From Serratia liquefaciens (GTDB taxonomy: Bacteria > Pseudomonadota > Gammaproteobacteria > Enterobacterales > Enterobacteriaceae): a stretch of DNA of 64,000 nucleotides. The position numbers were made by a program, and so were the translations under genes. This document shows, in pieces, positions 28,534 to 39,167 of the stretch. A model generated the notes under the pieces. That model was not told the origin of the DNA, searched no databases, and worked only from the letters and a program-made list of their open reading frames with translations. The stretch is taken from the NCBI RefSeq assembly GCF_027594825.1, contig NZ_CP088930.1:1488001-1552000 (forward strand). Reading direction: 5' to 3'. Every line of letters begins with the position of its first letter. Positions within the stretch are counted from its first letter, which is position 1.

Positions 28534-28664
28534 TGAAGCATCGGCCTAAAGACCAAAGTGAATCTCACGGGGTTTTCTTCCCCCTCTCCCCCGAAGGGCC
28601 GATGGTGAAAAAGAACCTGGGTTATAAATTGCGACAGGTCAGAGACGAGTAACGGTCCGCTAAG

Positions 28665-29090
28665 CTACAGCGTCTTCATCATGAAAACGCGGCTGGTGCC
28701 CGCCGGCAGGCAGGGCACCTCGCCAAAACGCGTCCAGCCGTTCAGTTCATAAAACTTCGGCGCCTGAAAGCTGATGGTGTACAGCACGGCGGAAACGCAG
28801 CCCCTGCGCCGGCCCTCCAGCTCGAAACGGCGCAGCAGTTCGCTGCCCAACCCCGATCCGCGTAGCGATTTTGGCAAATGAAACAGATCCACAAACAGCA
28901 TACCCAACGATGAACGTCCGCTGATGCCGCCCAACACTTCACCGCTGGCCGGATCTCGCACCACCACCGCCAACGGGCGACGATCGTTGGTACCGGTCAC
29001 CTCGTCGTTATATTGATTCAGCCCGGCTTCGATCAGGGCTTCTATTTCTTCCGTCGCATTTTCGGCAACTTCAATCAGATATTTTTCCAT
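28665..29090 (-). CDS. GNAT-family N-acetyltransferase
   Basis: A 141-residue acetyltransferase with a motif A region LFVDLFHLPKSLRGSGLGSELLRRFE and a C-terminal FYELNGWTRFGEVP segment. The start at 29090 (MEKYLIEV) is chosen because the upstream in-frame extension is unlike the family. It faces the preceding TPR-GNAT pair. Substrate unknown. Confidence 0.85.
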   Translation of the reverse strand: MEKYLIEVAENATEEIEALIEAGLNQYNDEVTGTNDRRPLAVVVRDPASGEVLGGISGRSSLGMLFVDLFHLPKSLRGSGLGSELLRRFELEGRRRGCVSAVLYTISFQAPKFYELNGWTRFGEVPCLPAGTSRVFMMKTL

Positions 29091-29322
29091 GTTGATCTTC
29101 TTCTTATGTAGGGTGACTGAATAGCGCACTAAGATTAGCAAAATTCGCCGCACTGATTGCACGCCGTTTTTTTTCAGCTTTTCCCCGGCTTTCAGACCAT
29201 TGGACGGTGGAACTCCCCGCCATTTTTCGGCATGCTGGTCGCTGGTTTTCATTTCACCGCCACCGGCGGTTTACCACCGGCCACACGCGCCGGTGTTGGA
29301 TTGCAGAGAAGGTTCTTACTCC

Positions 29323-29688
29323 ATGACGTTGACCATGTACGGCATCAAAAATTGTGACACCATCAAAAAAGCACGCCGCTGGCTGGAAGAACAGGGTGTG
29401 GCTTATCACTTTCACGACTACCGCGCCGACGGGCTGGACGAACAGCAGCTGCGCGCTTTCGTCGAACTTTTGGGCTGGGAACCGCTGCTGAACACCCGCG
29501 GCACCACCTGGCGCAAACTGGACGAAGCGCAGCGCAACGCCTGTGACAATGCCGATGCGGCCATCGAACTGATGCTGGCCCAACCGGCCATCATCAAGCG
29601 CCCGCTACTGAGCGACGGCAAGGGGCATGCTCTGCTCGGTTTCAACGCCGACAGTTATCAGCAATTTATTTCCGAGGTGGCCGCATGA
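29323..29688 (+). CDS. yffB: ArsC/Spx-family protein YffB
   Basis: A 121-residue thioredoxin-fold protein of the arsenate reductase-like family. [21 protein letters not shown] carries one active-site-like Cys, and the block [14 protein letters not shown] is strongly conserved with E. coli YffB. The product probably binds glutathione; its substrate is unknown. The ATG at 29323 is used; an ATG at 29335 matches the E. coli N-terminus almost as well. The stop overlaps the start of dapE (ATGA), as in E. coli. Confidence 0.9.
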   Translation: MTLTMYGIKNCDTIKKARRWLEEQGVAYHFHDYRADGLDEQQLRAFVELLGWEPLLNTRGTTWRKLDEAQRNACDNADAAIELMLAQPAIIKRPLLSDGKGHALLGFNADSYQQFISEVAA

Positions 29689-30812
29689 TTTGCCCGGTAA
29701 TCGAACTGGCCCAACAGCTGATCAAACGCCCTTCCCTCAGCCCGCACGACGAAGGCTGTCAGGCGTTGATGATTGAACGTCTCGAGGCCATCGGCTTTAC
29801 CGTTGAGCCCATGCCTTTCGGCGATACCCTGAATTTTTGGGCCTGGCGTGGCGAGGGGCAAACCCTGGCATTTGCCGGCCACACCGACGTGGTGCCGACC
29901 GGCGACGAAAAACGCTGGGACAACCCGCCGTTTGAACCGACTATCCGCGACGGCATGCTGTATGGCCGCGGCGCGGCAGACATGAAAGGTTCACTGGCGG
30001 CCATGGTGGTGGCGGCCGAGCGGTTTGTGGCGGCCAATCCACACCATCAGGGGCGTTTGGCATTCCTGATCACCTCCGATGAAGAGGCCAGCGCAACCCA
30101 CGGCACGGTTAAAGTGGTCGAAGCCCTGATGGCGCGCAACGAACGCCTGGATTACTGCCTGGTTGGTGAGCCATCCAGTACCGAACGCGTCGGTGACGTG
30201 GTGAAAAACGGCCGTCGCGGCTCAATCACCGCCAACCTGCACATTCACGGGATTCAGGGCCATGTCGCCTATCCACACCTGGCGGATAACCCGGTACATC
30301 GTGCCATGCCGGCACTTAATGAGCTGGTGGCGATAGAGTGGGATCGCGGCAATGAATTCTTCCCGCCGACCAGCATGCAGATTGCCAACGTGCAGGCCGG
30401 CACCGGCAGCAACAACGTGATCCCGGGCGAGATGTTCGTCCAGTTCAACTTCCGTTTCAGCACCGAATCGACCGACGCGACGATCAAACAACGCGTGGAA
30501 GAGCTGCTCGAGCGTCATCAGCTGAACTACAGCATCGAATGGCGTCTGTCCGGTCAGCCGTTCCTGACCTCACGCGGCGCATTGGTGGATGCGGTGGTTA
30601 ACGCCGTCGAACATTATTCCGAACTGACGCCGCAGCTGCTGACCACCGGCGGGACTTCGGACGGTCGCTTTATCGCCCAGATGGGGGCTCAAGTGGTTGA
30701 ACTGGGGCCGGTAAATGCCACCATCCATAAGGTTAACGAATGCGTACACGCCGCCGATCTGCAACTGCTGAGCCGCATGTATCAGCGCATCATGGAGCAA
30801 TTGATCGCATGA
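29685..30812 (+). CDS. dapE: Succinyl-diaminopimelate desuccinylase
   Basis: A 375-residue dinuclear zinc peptidase-fold enzyme (M20) converting N-succinyl-LL-DAP to LL-DAP in lysine and peptidoglycan precursor synthesis. Metal-site motifs are [25 protein letters not shown], and the catalytic [21 protein letters not shown] near the C-terminus is also family-typical. It is translationally coupled to yffB upstream and to the M15 peptidase gene downstream. Confidence 0.97.
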   Translation: MICPVIELAQQLIKRPSLSPHDEGCQALMIERLEAIGFTVEPMPFGDTLNFWAWRGEGQTLAFAGHTDVVPTGDEKRWDNPPFEPTIRDGMLYGRGAADMKGSLAAMVVAAERFVAANPHHQGRLAFLITSDEEASATHGTVKVVEALMARNERLDYCLVGEPSSTERVGDVVKNGRRGSITANLHIHGIQGHVAYPHLADNPVHRAMPALNELVAIEWDRGNEFFPPTSMQIANVQAGTGSNNVIPGEMFVQFNFRFSTESTDATIKQRVEELLERHQLNYSIEWRLSGQPFLTSRGALVDAVVNAVEHYSELTPQLLTTGGTSDGRFIAQMGAQVVELGPVNATIHKVNECVHAADLQLLSRMYQRIMEQLIA

Positions 30813-31483
30813 TCACGCCAGAAATGCTGACCGGGCGATCGACCGACCATCTGGCACCGTTGAGCGGTAACCACCGCATGCAGCCTGCCGCCGTGACCGC
30901 GTTTCTCGCCATGCAGCAGACGGCGCTTGCCGCCGGGTTTAATCTGCAACCTGCCAGCACATTTCGTGATTTCGAGCGGCAACAGGCGATCTGGAATGGA
31001 AAATTCTGCGGCGAGCGACCAGTATTAGATAAGGACAGTCGACCGATCGACATCATGCCGCTGTCTGCCGCCGAGCGCTGCGAAGCGATTCTGCGCTGGT
31101 CGGCCTTACCGGGAGCCAGCCGCCATCACTGGGGCAGCGACCTGGATGTCTACGATCCCTCGCTGTTGCCCGAAGGGCAAAAGCTGCAGCTGGAGCCGTG
31201 GGAATACGAGCAGGGCGGCTACTTTTACCCGCTCAATCAGTGGCTGACGGCACACATGGCCGAATTTGGCTTTTATCGCCCGTTCACCGAAGACGGCGAC
31301 GGCGTGGCGGTGGAACCCTGGCACCTGAGCTACCGCCCGCTGGCGCAGGAAGCCGAACATCTGCTGACGCCGGCGCTGCTGTTGGCGGCCTGGAAAGATA
31401 AGGATATTGCCGGCGCTCAATGGCTTGAAGCCCATCTGCCAGCGATATTTTCGCGTTTTATACGCGCTGAAGGAAAGGAGTGA
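30809..31483 (+). CDS. M15-family D-Ala-D-Ala carboxypeptidase-like protein
   Basis: A 224-residue VanY-type peptidase. Zinc ligands are visible in [13 protein letters not shown] (His and Asp) and EPWHLSY (Glu and His). The start overlaps the dapE stop as ATGA, and ypfN follows directly, so it lies inside the dapE-ypfN unit. I do not recall an equivalent at this position in E. coli. There is no signal peptide, which is odd for a cell-wall enzyme and suggests a cytoplasmic role in murein peptide handling or a non-Sec route. Confidence 0.85.
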   Translation: MITPEMLTGRSTDHLAPLSGNHRMQPAAVTAFLAMQQTALAAGFNLQPASTFRDFERQQAIWNGKFCGERPVLDKDSRPIDIMPLSAAERCEAILRWSALPGASRHHWGSDLDVYDPSLLPEGQKLQLEPWEYEQGGYFYPLNQWLTAHMAEFGFYRPFTEDGDGVAVEPWHLSYRPLAQEAEHLLTPALLLAAWKDKDIAGAQWLEAHLPAIFSRFIRAEGKE

Positions 31484-31485
31484 AT

Positions 31486-31671
31486 ATGGAATGGTTAGCG
31501 GACTACTGGTGGATTATCCTGCTGATTCTGGTGGGAATGATCATCAGCGGGATCAAAGAGCTGCGCCGCGTCGACGTGAAAGGCTATCTGGCCGATAAGC
31601 CGAAGCTGCCGCCACACCGCGACAATAACGCCGAGTGGGACGACGAAGACGACTGGCCGAAGAAAAAATGA
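31486..31671 (+). CDS. ypfN: YpfN family small membrane protein
   Basis: A 61-residue protein with one N-terminal membrane helix ([20 protein letters not shown]) and an acidic, aromatic tail ([15 protein letters not shown]). This is the layout of E. coli YpfN, which shares the ELRRVD-like and KPxLPPHRD blocks. The ATG at 31486 has AAAGGAG upstream. It ends the dapE unit. Function unknown. Confidence 0.93.
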   Translation: MEWLADYWWIILLILVGMIISGIKELRRVDVKGYLADKPKLPPHRDNNAEWDDEDDWPKKK

Positions 31672-31673
31672 CA

Positions 31674-31696
31674 TCAGGGCGCATCATGCGCCCTGA
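31674..31696. terminator. Hairpin between ypfN and ypfH
   Basis: TCAGGGCGCAT-C-ATGCGCCCTGA is a near-perfect inverted repeat between convergent genes. The T-tracts are short. Confidence 0.55.
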
Positions 31697-31699
31697 AGC

Positions 31700-32389
31700 T
31701 TATTTAAAGGCGATCAAATCGCCACGCTTGCCAAACAACGCTTCTTCCCAGTAACGCTGCGGCACATAATAATGCAGCCGTTCAAGCGCGCTGTCCATCA
31801 TGCCCTGGTTAATGGCGTGCCCTACATCCTCTTCCACATCCAGCGTAAAATCGACGCCGTTGGCCTGCAGCCTTTCTGCCGCCGCCTGGGCATGTTGCAC
31901 CGAAATCACCGCATCCTGTTCGCCGTGGATCAAATGCACCACGCTGTCACCGAACGCCTGGTCGGGCAGGCTGGCAAAGCGCCCGCTGAAAGCCACCACC
32001 CGGCCGGCCAACCTGGGCTCCACCTTCAGGGCTTCCAGCGCCATGATAGACCCCTGAGAGAAGCCCACCAACGCCGTGCCGGCGTCATTCACGCCGCTGT
32101 GTTGCTGCCAGTAACGCACGGTTTCGACAAACTGCGGCATCACTTCGGCAATGCGCTCGGCGCGGTTTTCTTCGGTTACGTCCTGTACTGAAAACCACTG
32201 GCGGCCGCTGCCGTTACCAAAAGCAGAGGGGCCACCCACGCTGACCACCAGCGCCTGCGGGAATTCTTTGGCGAAATAACGGCCAATCTCCCCCATCGCT
32301 ACCGGGGTATCGCCGACACCGTGAAACAGCAGGATCAGCTGCGCAGCCGGTGTTGCCGGGCTCTGGACAACGAAATGCTCATGTTTCAT
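31700..32389 (-). CDS. ypfH: YpfH esterase, alpha/beta hydrolase
   Basis: A 229-residue carboxylesterase of the phospholipase/carboxylesterase group. It contains the nucleophile motif GFSQGSIMA, LILLFHGVGDTP with the oxyanion strand, Asp in IHGEQDAVI and His in EDVGHAIN. There is no signal peptide. It is convergent with ypfN and downstream of tmcA, matching E. coli. Confidence 0.9.
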   Translation of the reverse strand: MKHEHFVVQSPATPAAQLILLFHGVGDTPVAMGEIGRYFAKEFPQALVVSVGGPSAFGNGSGRQWFSVQDVTEENRAERIAEVMPQFVETVRYWQQHSGVNDAGTALVGFSQGSIMALEALKVEPRLAGRVVAFSGRFASLPDQAFGDSVVHLIHGEQDAVISVQHAQAAAERLQANGVDFTLDVEEDVGHAINQGMMDSALERLHYYVPQRYWEEALFGKRGDLIAFK

Positions 32390-32506
32390 CAGTGACTCCT
32401 CGCGTGATTAAGATCCAGTCCGGCGCCAGATGCCCCGGTTTCTGCCAGCTACTATACGCCGCTGAGAAATCAGGAAAATCGGGTTTTATTGAGCAACATC
32501 TTCAAT

Positions 32507-34519
32507 TTATTGCAACGACTGCGACCACGCTTTCCAGCGCAGACCGTGCTGAGCATCCAGCTGTTCGAGCGCCAGTCCCGCCTCCTGACGCCAGCGGCGC
32601 AGTAGCAGTTTCTGTCCGCTCAAGCCAAGCAGCTCCACGCAAATTGCCGCCGTCAACTGCTGCTGCAGGTGCATGCGCAGCGCGGGCAGCGGCAACGGAC
32701 TGGCCAACAGCAGACGTTGCAGCGCCCCCAGGCAGGCCTCCAGCGGCCGGTGAGCGAAGGCAAATCCGGCCAGCTCACGCCAGTCGTCCTCCCCCAACTG
32801 CGTATCGCCATCGTCGCCGGGGATCTCTATTTGCAGATCAATACGTGGCTGCAACCAGCGCCAGTCACGCGCCAGGTGCTTATGGGCCGCATGGCGCAAC
32901 GCCTCGCCCTGTTCGCTCAACGGCAGGATGGCCATTGCGGTATAGCAACCGCTGCTGGCCTCGGTCTTGCTGCCGATGCGAACCAGTTCAAAACCGCAAG
33001 ATTGCCAGAAACGCCACAGCGGCTCGGTGTAGCCAAAGCTGACCGAGAGATAATCCAACCCTTGGGCCAGCTCGCGCTGCTGTGCGATCAGGTCGCGAGC
33101 AATGCCCTGTTGGCGCAGTGCGGGTAACACCGCAATGCGGGTAATGCGCCGCGATCGTAGCGTCGGTGCCCACCATTGGCCCCCGTGTGCCGCCAGCGAT
33201 TGTGCCACCAGGTTGCCACGTGGACGCCGTCGACCGGCCCAGACTTCGTGCGCCAGTTCGGCGCTCAACCCGCCTTCTTCCACCAGCCACAGGGCACCGA
33301 CAACTTCATCGTCTACCTGAGCCAGACCAAAGTGCATGCCCGGCGCGTCCATCAACCGCCGTAAATCCAGCGGTGAAGTACGGTAATGGGCGCTGCTCAA
33401 CAAAGCGTAAAAACGCGCTAGCCTTTGCGGGTCGGCGCACAGCATGGCTTGCTCAGCCCCGCTGATGCTCACCGGCTTATCCGTTACCTGCCAGGAAGGT
33501 TGCTCGTTAAACAGCAACGCGTTATCTATGATGCGCTCCAGCGCATCGCCCTGCGCCCAACGCATCGGTTGATCTAACCCCAATGACTGATACGCGGGCA
33601 GTCCGGCGCAGAATTTAAGTAAAAAACCACGGCCGGTGCCTTCATAACCCTGCACCGTGGTGGTCAGCAAAACGCGCGGGAAATAGCTCACCAGTTGCTG
33701 CAGCTGCGGGCCGGGTATCGCCGCCGCTTCGTCCACCAGCAGCCACCCTACGTCGCTGACGTCCTGTTCACGGCAATGGGCCAACAGCGCATCCGGTGCC
33801 CAGAATTGCGCACGCCCCTGCGCCCATTCGGCAGCGACTTCGGTAGCGGCGCGGCTCGGACCGACCAACCAGCAGGTCTGCGAGGTGTTCGCCACCAGCA
33901 TTCCCGCCACCGTTGACTTGCCGCGCCCACGTGCGGCGGTCAAAACCCAGATGCCCGACGCCGCATTCAGTAATTGTGCCAGCAGCCGCTGCTGCTTGGC
34001 GGTGGGTTGGCCGTCCGGTGCCTGCCACTGCGGGCGCAACAGCAATGGTGCCAGCGTCAGCGCCTCACCCTGCCGCCAGACGGTGACTTCGCTGTCCGCC
34101 GCCAGATGCCGCTGCAGATGATGAATAAAATTCGAGGTAGTGATGGGCTGCGGACAATCGCTCCAGCGCAGGCTGTCGTGATCCGGTTGCTGAGGCCACT
34201 GCTGCCACGGCGGCGTCAGCAACAGCAGCCAACTGCCGGCTCGCAGCGTGCCCGACAGCGCGGCCAGGGCTTCAACATCCAGCCCTTTCGTCGCATCAAA
34301 CACCGCGTGCAGGCGTTCTTGCCCCAGCAGCGTCCGCACTGCACCGCTCGCCACTGCCTGCATACCCGGCGGCGGGTTTTCCCCCACCCAGGGCCAGTCG
34401 CCCGGCAGGGTATCCGCCAGTTGTAGTGCCTGCTGGCGACACCATTGCGGCTCGCCACCGATCACCAGCAGGCGCCTGATGCCCTGCTGCTGCATAAGTT
34501 GTTGCATTGCCAGTAACAT
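32507..34519 (-). CDS. tmcA: TmcA, tRNA(Met) cytidine acetyltransferase
   Basis: A 670-residue enzyme forming N4-acetylcytidine at the wobble base of elongator tRNA-Met, using acetyl-CoA and ATP. The order is an N-terminal domain, a Walker A ([11 protein letters not shown]), a DEAA-type Walker B ([12 protein letters not shown]), the [11 protein letters not shown] block, a GNAT domain ([17 protein letters not shown]) and a C-terminal tRNA-binding part. The start is set at 34519 (MLLAMQQL) because the ATG at 34567 lies inside the terminator of the preceding gene and E. coli TmcA aligns from about this point. Confidence 0.94.
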   Translation of the reverse strand: MLLAMQQLMQQQGIRRLLVIGGEPQWCRQQALQLADTLPGDWPWVGENPPPGMQAVASGAVRTLLGQERLHAVFDATKGLDVEALAALSGTLRAGSWLLLLTPPWQQWPQQPDHDSLRWSDCPQPITTSNFIHHLQRHLAADSEVTVWRQGEALTLAPLLLRPQWQAPDGQPTAKQQRLLAQLLNAASGIWVLTAARGRGKSTVAGMLVANTSQTCWLVGPSRAATEVAAEWAQGRAQFWAPDALLAHCREQDVSDVGWLLVDEAAAIPGPQLQQLVSYFPRVLLTTTVQGYEGTGRGFLLKFCAGLPAYQSLGLDQPMRWAQGDALERIIDNALLFNEQPSWQVTDKPVSISGAEQAMLCADPQRLARFYALLSSAHYRTSPLDLRRLMDAPGMHFGLAQVDDEVVGALWLVEEGGLSAELAHEVWAGRRRPRGNLVAQSLAAHGGQWWAPTLRSRRITRIAVLPALRQQGIARDLIAQQRELAQGLDYLSVSFGYTEPLWRFWQSCGFELVRIGSKTEASSGCYTAMAILPLSEQGEALRHAAHKHLARDWRWLQPRIDLQIEIPGDDGDTQLGEDDWRELAGFAFAHRPLEACLGALQRLLLASPLPLPALRMHLQQQLTAAICVELLGLSGQKLLLRRWRQEAGLALEQLDAQHGLRWKAWSQSLQ

Positions 34520-34538
34520 AACCGTGGATCCAGACCTG

Positions 34539-34567
34539 AAAAAAATGCCGGAGTCAGGCTCCGGCAT
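34539..34567 (-). terminator. Terminator after ypfJ
   Basis: On the minus strand ATGCCGGAG / CTCCGGCAT with a five-base loop is followed by a run of T residues. It separates ypfJ from tmcA. Confidence 0.88.
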
Positions 34568-34573
34568 TGCATG

Positions 34574-35440
34574 TTAACGGGATGCGAAGGTGTTGCAGGT
34601 GTTAGGATCGCCGCTGTCGAAGCCCTGTTTAAACCAGGTGTAGCGCTGCTGCGAAGTGCCGTGGGTGAAGCTGTCCGGCACCACGCGTCCCTGCCCTTGC
34701 TGCTGCAAACGGTCGTCGCCGATCGCCTGCGCAGCGTTCAGGGCCGCCTGCAAGTCGCCCTCTTCCAACATCTGCTGTTTCTCGGCGTATTTGCCCCACA
34801 CGCCGGCAAAGCAGTCCGCCTGCAGTTCCATTTTCACCGACAGGCGGTTCACTTCCGCCTGGCTGGCACCCTGCTGCATCTGACGCACTTTCGGCTCGAT
34901 GCCCAACAGGTTTTGCACATGGTGGCCGACTTCGTGCGCCACCACATAGGCCTGGGCAAAGTCACCGCCGGCCCCCAGCTTGGTTTTCATATCCTGATAG
35001 AACGACAGGTCGATATACACCGTTTTGTCACCCGGGCAATAGAACGGCCCCATCGCCGCCTGGCCGGTGCCGCAACTGGTACGGGTTACGCCGCGATACA
35101 TCACCAGTTTGGGTGGCTGATAGGTTTTGCCCATGCGCTGGAAAACTTCTTTCCAGTTATCTTCGGTAGACGCCAGCACCACCGAGGTAAATTTAGCCAG
35201 TTCATCGTCTTTTGGACTGATGCTGGCGCTTTGTTGCTGAGTTTGCGGGCTCACGTCCCCGCCGTTCAACAGCGGCGAGAGATCGATGCCGTAATAGCCG
35301 GCCACCAACACCACCACCAGAATGGCGATACCGCCCTTGCCGCGAGGAACACGAAAACCGCCACCACCGCCACCCAGACCTGAAGACTGCCCGCGACGAT
35401 CCTCAACATTGTCACTTTCCCGACGCCCTTGCCAACGCAT
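34574..35440 (-). CDS. ypfJ: YpfJ, neutral zinc metallopeptidase family
   Basis: A 288-residue membrane-anchored protein. A Gly-rich N-terminus ([12 protein letters not shown]) precedes one helix ([17 protein letters not shown]), then a peptidase domain with zinc motif HEVGHHVQ and a downstream QADCFAGVW segment. [14 protein letters not shown] is also family-typical. Between purC and tmcA as in E. coli. Substrate unknown. Confidence 0.9.
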   Translation of the reverse strand: MRWQGRRESDNVEDRRGQSSGLGGGGGGFRVPRGKGGIAILVVVLVAGYYGIDLSPLLNGGDVSPQTQQQSASISPKDDELAKFTSVVLASTEDNWKEVFQRMGKTYQPPKLVMYRGVTRTSCGTGQAAMGPFYCPGDKTVYIDLSFYQDMKTKLGAGGDFAQAYVVAHEVGHHVQNLLGIEPKVRQMQQGASQAEVNRLSVKMELQADCFAGVWGKYAEKQQMLEEGDLQAALNAAQAIGDDRLQQQGQGRVVPDSFTHGTSQQRYTWFKQGFDSGDPNTCNTFASR

Positions 35441-35593
35441 AAATAAACTCCAGATTAGGTTTTTGTCATGTTACGTTGATCATTATAAGTGCTGAGCAGC
35501 GGAGGAAATGTAGAATTTTTCCGGAAATGCAGTCTGAGAGAAATATTGCAGGGGGATAACGGGGCCGAATGACCCCGTAGAGCGCGAAAACGC

Positions 35594-36307
35594 TTAGTCG
35601 AGCTTGACGCCAATACGACGAGCCACTTCTTCGTAAGCTTCGATCAGGCCACCCAGGCTCTGGCGGAAGCGGTCCTTGTCCATCTTGTCCAGGGTGTTTT
35701 TGTCCCACAGGCGGCTGCCGTCCGGCGAAAACTCATCGCCCAGCACCACTTCGCCGTTGAACAGGCCGAACTCCAGCTTGAAGTCGACCAGGATCAGGCC
35801 GGCGTCGTCAAACAGCTTGCTCAGCACGTCGTTTGCCTTGTAGCTCAGCTCGCGCATGCGCGCCAGGTGCTCTTTGTTCACCCAGCCGAAGGTTTCACAG
35901 TAGGATTCGTTGACCATCGGATCGTGCATGGCATCGTTTTTCAGGAACAGGTCGAACAGCGGCGGGTTCAGTACCAGGCCTTCTTCAATGCCCAGACGCT
36001 TCACCAGTGAGCCGGCAGCACGGTTGCGGATCACGCACTCGACCGGCACCATGTCCAGCTTCTTCACCAGCACTTCGTTGTCTGACAGCAGGCGTTCCAT
36101 TTGCGTCGGGATGCCGGCCTCTTCCAGTTTGCTCATAATGAAATGGTTAAACTTGTTGTTCACCATGCCTTTGCGATCGAACTGCTCAATGCGCTGACCA
36201 TCCAGTGCTGACGTATCGTTGCGGAACTCCAACACCAGTAAATCAGGGTTTTCGGTGGTGTAGACGGTTTTTGCCTTTCCGCGATACAACTCAGCTAGCT
36301 TTTGCAT
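35594..36307 (-). CDS. purC: SAICAR synthetase
   Basis: A 237-residue enzyme joining CAIR and aspartate in purine synthesis, identical in length to E. coli PurC. Motifs are [17 protein letters not shown], the SAICAR signature LVDFKLEFG, and [12 protein letters not shown]. The start at 36307 ([10 protein letters not shown]) follows the E. coli N-terminus; the longer open frame is not needed. A PurR-like operator lies about 140 bases upstream. Confidence 0.97.
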   Translation of the reverse strand: MQKLAELYRGKAKTVYTTENPDLLVLEFRNDTSALDGQRIEQFDRKGMVNNKFNHFIMSKLEEAGIPTQMERLLSDNEVLVKKLDMVPVECVIRNRAAGSLVKRLGIEEGLVLNPPLFDLFLKNDAMHDPMVNESYCETFGWVNKEHLARMRELSYKANDVLSKLFDDAGLILVDFKLEFGLFNGEVVLGDEFSPDGSRLWDKNTLDKMDKDRFRQSLGGLIEAYEEVARRIGVKLD

Positions 36308-36445
36308 CTTACATACTCCAATAAGAGAATACCCTTCACCTTTCAAACGACAGCGTTGTTGGCTGCCACTTGAAATCTCTTGGGTATAGAATTTATACAA
36401 TTAATTCTTTAACAACACACATGGGTATATTGTGCCAAACCTGCG

Positions 36446-36461
36446 ACGCAAACGATACCGT
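36446..36461 (-). promoter_or_regulatory. Candidate PurR operator of purC
   Basis: ACGCAAACGATACCGT matches the PurR palindrome ACGCAAACGTTTGCGT at 13 of 16 positions, in the purC-bamC intergenic space. One half is perfect and the other degenerate. Confidence 0.5.
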
Positions 36462-36498
36462 ATTAGACAAAGAAAAAGGGGCCGTAGCCCCTTTTCAA

Positions 36499-37551
36499 TC
36501 AGTTAACGCTGGTTTTACTGAATGCTGCCTGGAAGGCCGCCACCAAGCCGTCGTTTTGCGACTGGGTCAATGGCTTCCCTTTAGGATCGATAAATTGCAG
36601 GCTGGTGCGGTTGTTCAAGTCCCCGACCTGCAGTTTGTAGTCGCCCTCTTTCAGTTCAGGATCTTTGGCGCCCAACGCATCCCAATCGCTTCCGCTCAGG
36701 GATTTGTAAGTTACGGCGACGGTGCCCTGCGGACGGCTGCGGTCACCCACTTTCATCCCCAGTTTTTCCAACGCCGCAGGCAGGCGATCCCACACTACGG
36801 TGTAAGGGCCGCGTACGACCAGCATCGGCAGGCCGGTGTCATCGGCGCTGCTCTGCACGTCCAGCGCGCCGAAGCGGTTGGCCGTCTGGCTGCTTGCCAG
36901 GTTGTCCTGCTTGTCCAGGCCTTCGACGATGGTGTTCATCATCATGCCGTTGTAGCGCTGCACTTCAGACGGGTCGGTAATCTGTTCGGTTTTACCCTGC
37001 TGCTGCAGGCCCACGGTTTTCACCGTCAGCGCCTGCTGGTAACCCTGCTGTTGCACGCTGATCTGGTAGCGGCCTTCGTACTGGTTGTCTTCATCCAGAC
37101 GGTTCCACTTCACCCAGTCGGTGGTCAGCGTCTGACCGGCGTCCTGACGTGAGGCGATTGCGATATTTTTCGTCTGCAGCATGCTGACAACGCGCGACCA
37201 CAGGTTCTGGTTCTGCGGGTTGTTTTCCAGCAGCAGCGTACCGCTGTCGCCGGCATATTGCGCGCGTGAACCGCTCAGCAATGCCAGTGGCTGCACCGGC
37301 GGACGAATATCCAGTTGCTTGCCGACGCCGCCTTTCAGCGTGGTTGCCGGAACATCATAATTACCGCTTTGCACCGGCAGGATCATACCGGCTGGTGCGT
37401 TCAGTGGCTTGAGCACCGACGCATCGAGGTAAGACTCATCGCCGCTCACCTGGCGCTTGTAACGCTGATCGGTGGTGCAGGCGGCCAGCATCATAACCAG
37501 CGAAATACCCACGACTTTTGCTACCGTCGACTTTTGCAATGAATAAACCAT
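36499..37551 (-). CDS. bamC: BamC, outer-membrane assembly lipoprotein
   Basis: A 350-residue lipoprotein of the BAM complex that inserts beta-barrel proteins. The signal peptide ends in the lipobox LAAC followed by TTDQ; the +2 residue is Thr, so outer-membrane sorting is expected. [13 protein letters not shown] and APAGMILPV, which in E. coli thread onto BamD, are conserved. The C-terminal helix-grip domain has [13 protein letters not shown]. The ATG at 37551 has AAGGGA upstream; the codon before it is TTG. It is encoded 17 bases after dapA, as in E. coli. Confidence 0.95.
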   Translation of the reverse strand: MVYSLQKSTVAKVVGISLVMMLAACTTDQRYKRQVSGDESYLDASVLKPLNAPAGMILPVQSGNYDVPATTLKGGVGKQLDIRPPVQPLALLSGSRAQYAGDSGTLLLENNPQNQNLWSRVVSMLQTKNIAIASRQDAGQTLTTDWVKWNRLDEDNQYEGRYQISVQQQGYQQALTVKTVGLQQQGKTEQITDPSEVQRYNGMMMNTIVEGLDKQDNLASSQTANRFGALDVQSSADDTGLPMLVVRGPYTVVWDRLPAALEKLGMKVGDRSRPQGTVAVTYKSLSGSDWDALGAKDPELKEGDYKLQVGDLNNRTSLQFIDPKGKPLTQSQNDGLVAAFQAAFSKTSVN

Positions 37552-37567
37552 CAAATTTCCCTTAGAG

Positions 37568-38449
37568 TTACAGCAAACCGGCGCTTTTCAACGCGCGTTC
37601 CACTACCGGACGGGCAGCGTCGGTCAACGGCGTCATAGGCAGACGCATCGTATCGGTTGCCATCAATCCCAATGCCTTACAGGCCCATTTCACCGGAATT
37701 GGGTTTGCTTCTACAAACAAATCCTGATGCAACGGCATCAAGCGCTGATTTAAGCGGCGTGCCTCAGCAAAGTCGCCCTGTGCTGCCAGCGCGCAAAGCT
37801 GCGCCATTTCACGCGCCGCCACGTTGGCCGTCACGGAAATCACCCCTTTGCCACCCAGTTGCATGAAATCCAGACCGCTGGCGTCATCGCCGCTCAGCAA
37901 AATGAAATCTTCATCATCAACCAGCACTTGGATCTGACTTACACGACTTAAGTTCCCTGTTGCCTCTTTAACAGCAACAATATTCTTAATTTTTGCCAAA
38001 CGCGCAATCACCGGCGGCAGCATGTCACACCCGGTGCGCGAAGGCACGTTATAGAGGATCTGCGGCAATGCGGTGCTTTCGGCAATCGCCTTGAAGTGCT
38101 GGTACAGCCCTTCCTGAGTAGGTTTGTTGTAGTAAGGCGTGACCGTCAGGCAACCCACTACGCCGGTATTTTCAAAGCGCTGGGTCAGCGAAATGGCTTC
38201 GGCGGTGGCGTTGGCGCCGGTACCGGCGATCACCGGAATACGGCCAGCGGCCAGTTCCAGCGTCTGCAATACCACGTCAACGTGCTCGTCATGGGCAAGC
38301 GTTGCGGACTCGCCGGTAGTCCCTACGGAAACGATGGCCGCAGTTCCACTGGCTACATGATAATCAATCAATTTTTTTAGGCTCGCGCGATCGACAGCAC
38401 CTGTGTCGTCCATCGGCGTAACCAGTGCAACAATACTTCCCGTAAACAT
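37568..38449 (-). CDS. dapA: Dihydrodipicolinate synthase
   Basis: A 293-residue TIM-barrel aldolase condensing pyruvate with aspartate semialdehyde, the first step of lysine and DAP synthesis. The Schiff-base lysine lies in VAVKEATGN, the catalytic Tyr in LYNVPSRTG, and the family entry [10 protein letters not shown] is present. The start at 38449 ([13 protein letters not shown]) fits the family; the ORF extends 9 codons further without support. It is divergent from gcvR and probably co-transcribed with bamC. Confidence 0.97.
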   Translation of the reverse strand: MFTGSIVALVTPMDDTGAVDRASLKKLIDYHVASGTAAIVSVGTTGESATLAHDEHVDVVLQTLELAAGRIPVIAGTGANATAEAISLTQRFENTGVVGCLTVTPYYNKPTQEGLYQHFKAIAESTALPQILYNVPSRTGCDMLPPVIARLAKIKNIVAVKEATGNLSRVSQIQVLVDDEDFILLSGDDASGLDFMQLGGKGVISVTANVAAREMAQLCALAAQGDFAEARRLNQRLMPLHQDLFVEANPIPVKWACKALGLMATDTMRLPMTPLTDAARPVVERALKSAGLL

Positions 38450-38595
38450 TGGCCGTCCCCTCCACAAACAAGTCACTCATGGTACTTTTGCTGCCTATCC
38501 AAAAGCAAGCAAACAACGGCGTTGTAAGCGCTTGGCAGGCGGTTTTTTTTATGTTTACCATGGTAACCCCATTGAGCACGACAGGAAGCTCCATT

Positions 38596-39165
38596 TTGCC
38601 TAAGCCAGATGAACACTATCTCGTGATTACCGCGCTCGGCGCCGATCGCCCCGGAATCGTCAATGCCATCACTCGCCACGTCAGCAGCTGCGGGTGCAAT
38701 ATCGAAGATAGCCGTCTGGCCATGCTGGGTGAAGAGTTCACTTTCATCATGCTGCTTTCCGGCAGTTGGAACGCCATTACCCTGATCGAATCAACCCTGC
38801 CGCAAAAAGGCGCGGAGCTGGAACTGCTGATTGTGATGAAGCGCACCAACTCGCACGAAAGACCGCCGATGCCGGCTACGGTGTGGGTGCAGGTGGAAGT
38901 GAAAGACTCGCCGCACATCATCGAGCGCTTTACCGATTTGTTCGACTCCAGCCAGATGAACATTGCCGAGCTGGTATCGCGCACCCGGCCTGCGGAAGGC
39001 GACCTGCCGCCGCAGCTGTATATCCAGATCACCGCGCACAGCCCCGGCAATCAGGATGCCTCAAATATTGAACAAGCCTTTCATCGCCTATGTACAGAAT
39101 TGAAAGCACAAGGCAGTATTAGCGTTGTGAACTATCCACAGCATGATGAGAAAGATGGAGAGTAG
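38596..39165 (+). CDS. gcvR: GcvR, repressor partner of GcvA
   Basis: A 189-residue protein with two ACT domains (HYLVITALGADRPGIVNAITRHV and VWVQVEVKDSPHIIERFTDLF) that binds GcvA and blocks activation of the glycine cleavage operon when glycine is low. No ATG sits at the conserved N-terminus. A TTG at 38596 gives the same length before HYLV as in E. coli and has AGGAAG 7 bases upstream, so I take it as the start. ATG codons at 38551 and 38560 would add residues without a better site. Its stop lies 2 bases before bcp. Confidence 0.88.
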   Translation: MPKPDEHYLVITALGADRPGIVNAITRHVSSCGCNIEDSRLAMLGEEFTFIMLLSGSWNAITLIESTLPQKGAELELLIVMKRTNSHERPPMPATVWVQVEVKDSPHIIERFTDLFDSSQMNIAELVSRTRPAEGDLPPQLYIQITAHSPGNQDASNIEQAFHRLCTELKAQGSISVVNYPQHDEKDGE

Positions 39166-39167
39166 TG

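Noticed and set aside
28533..28655. About 40-codon frame overlapping the GNAT stop codon (MKHRPKDQ...)
   Set aside because: The ATG overlaps the stop codon as in coupled genes, but there is no recognised family and it is too short to support without comparison.
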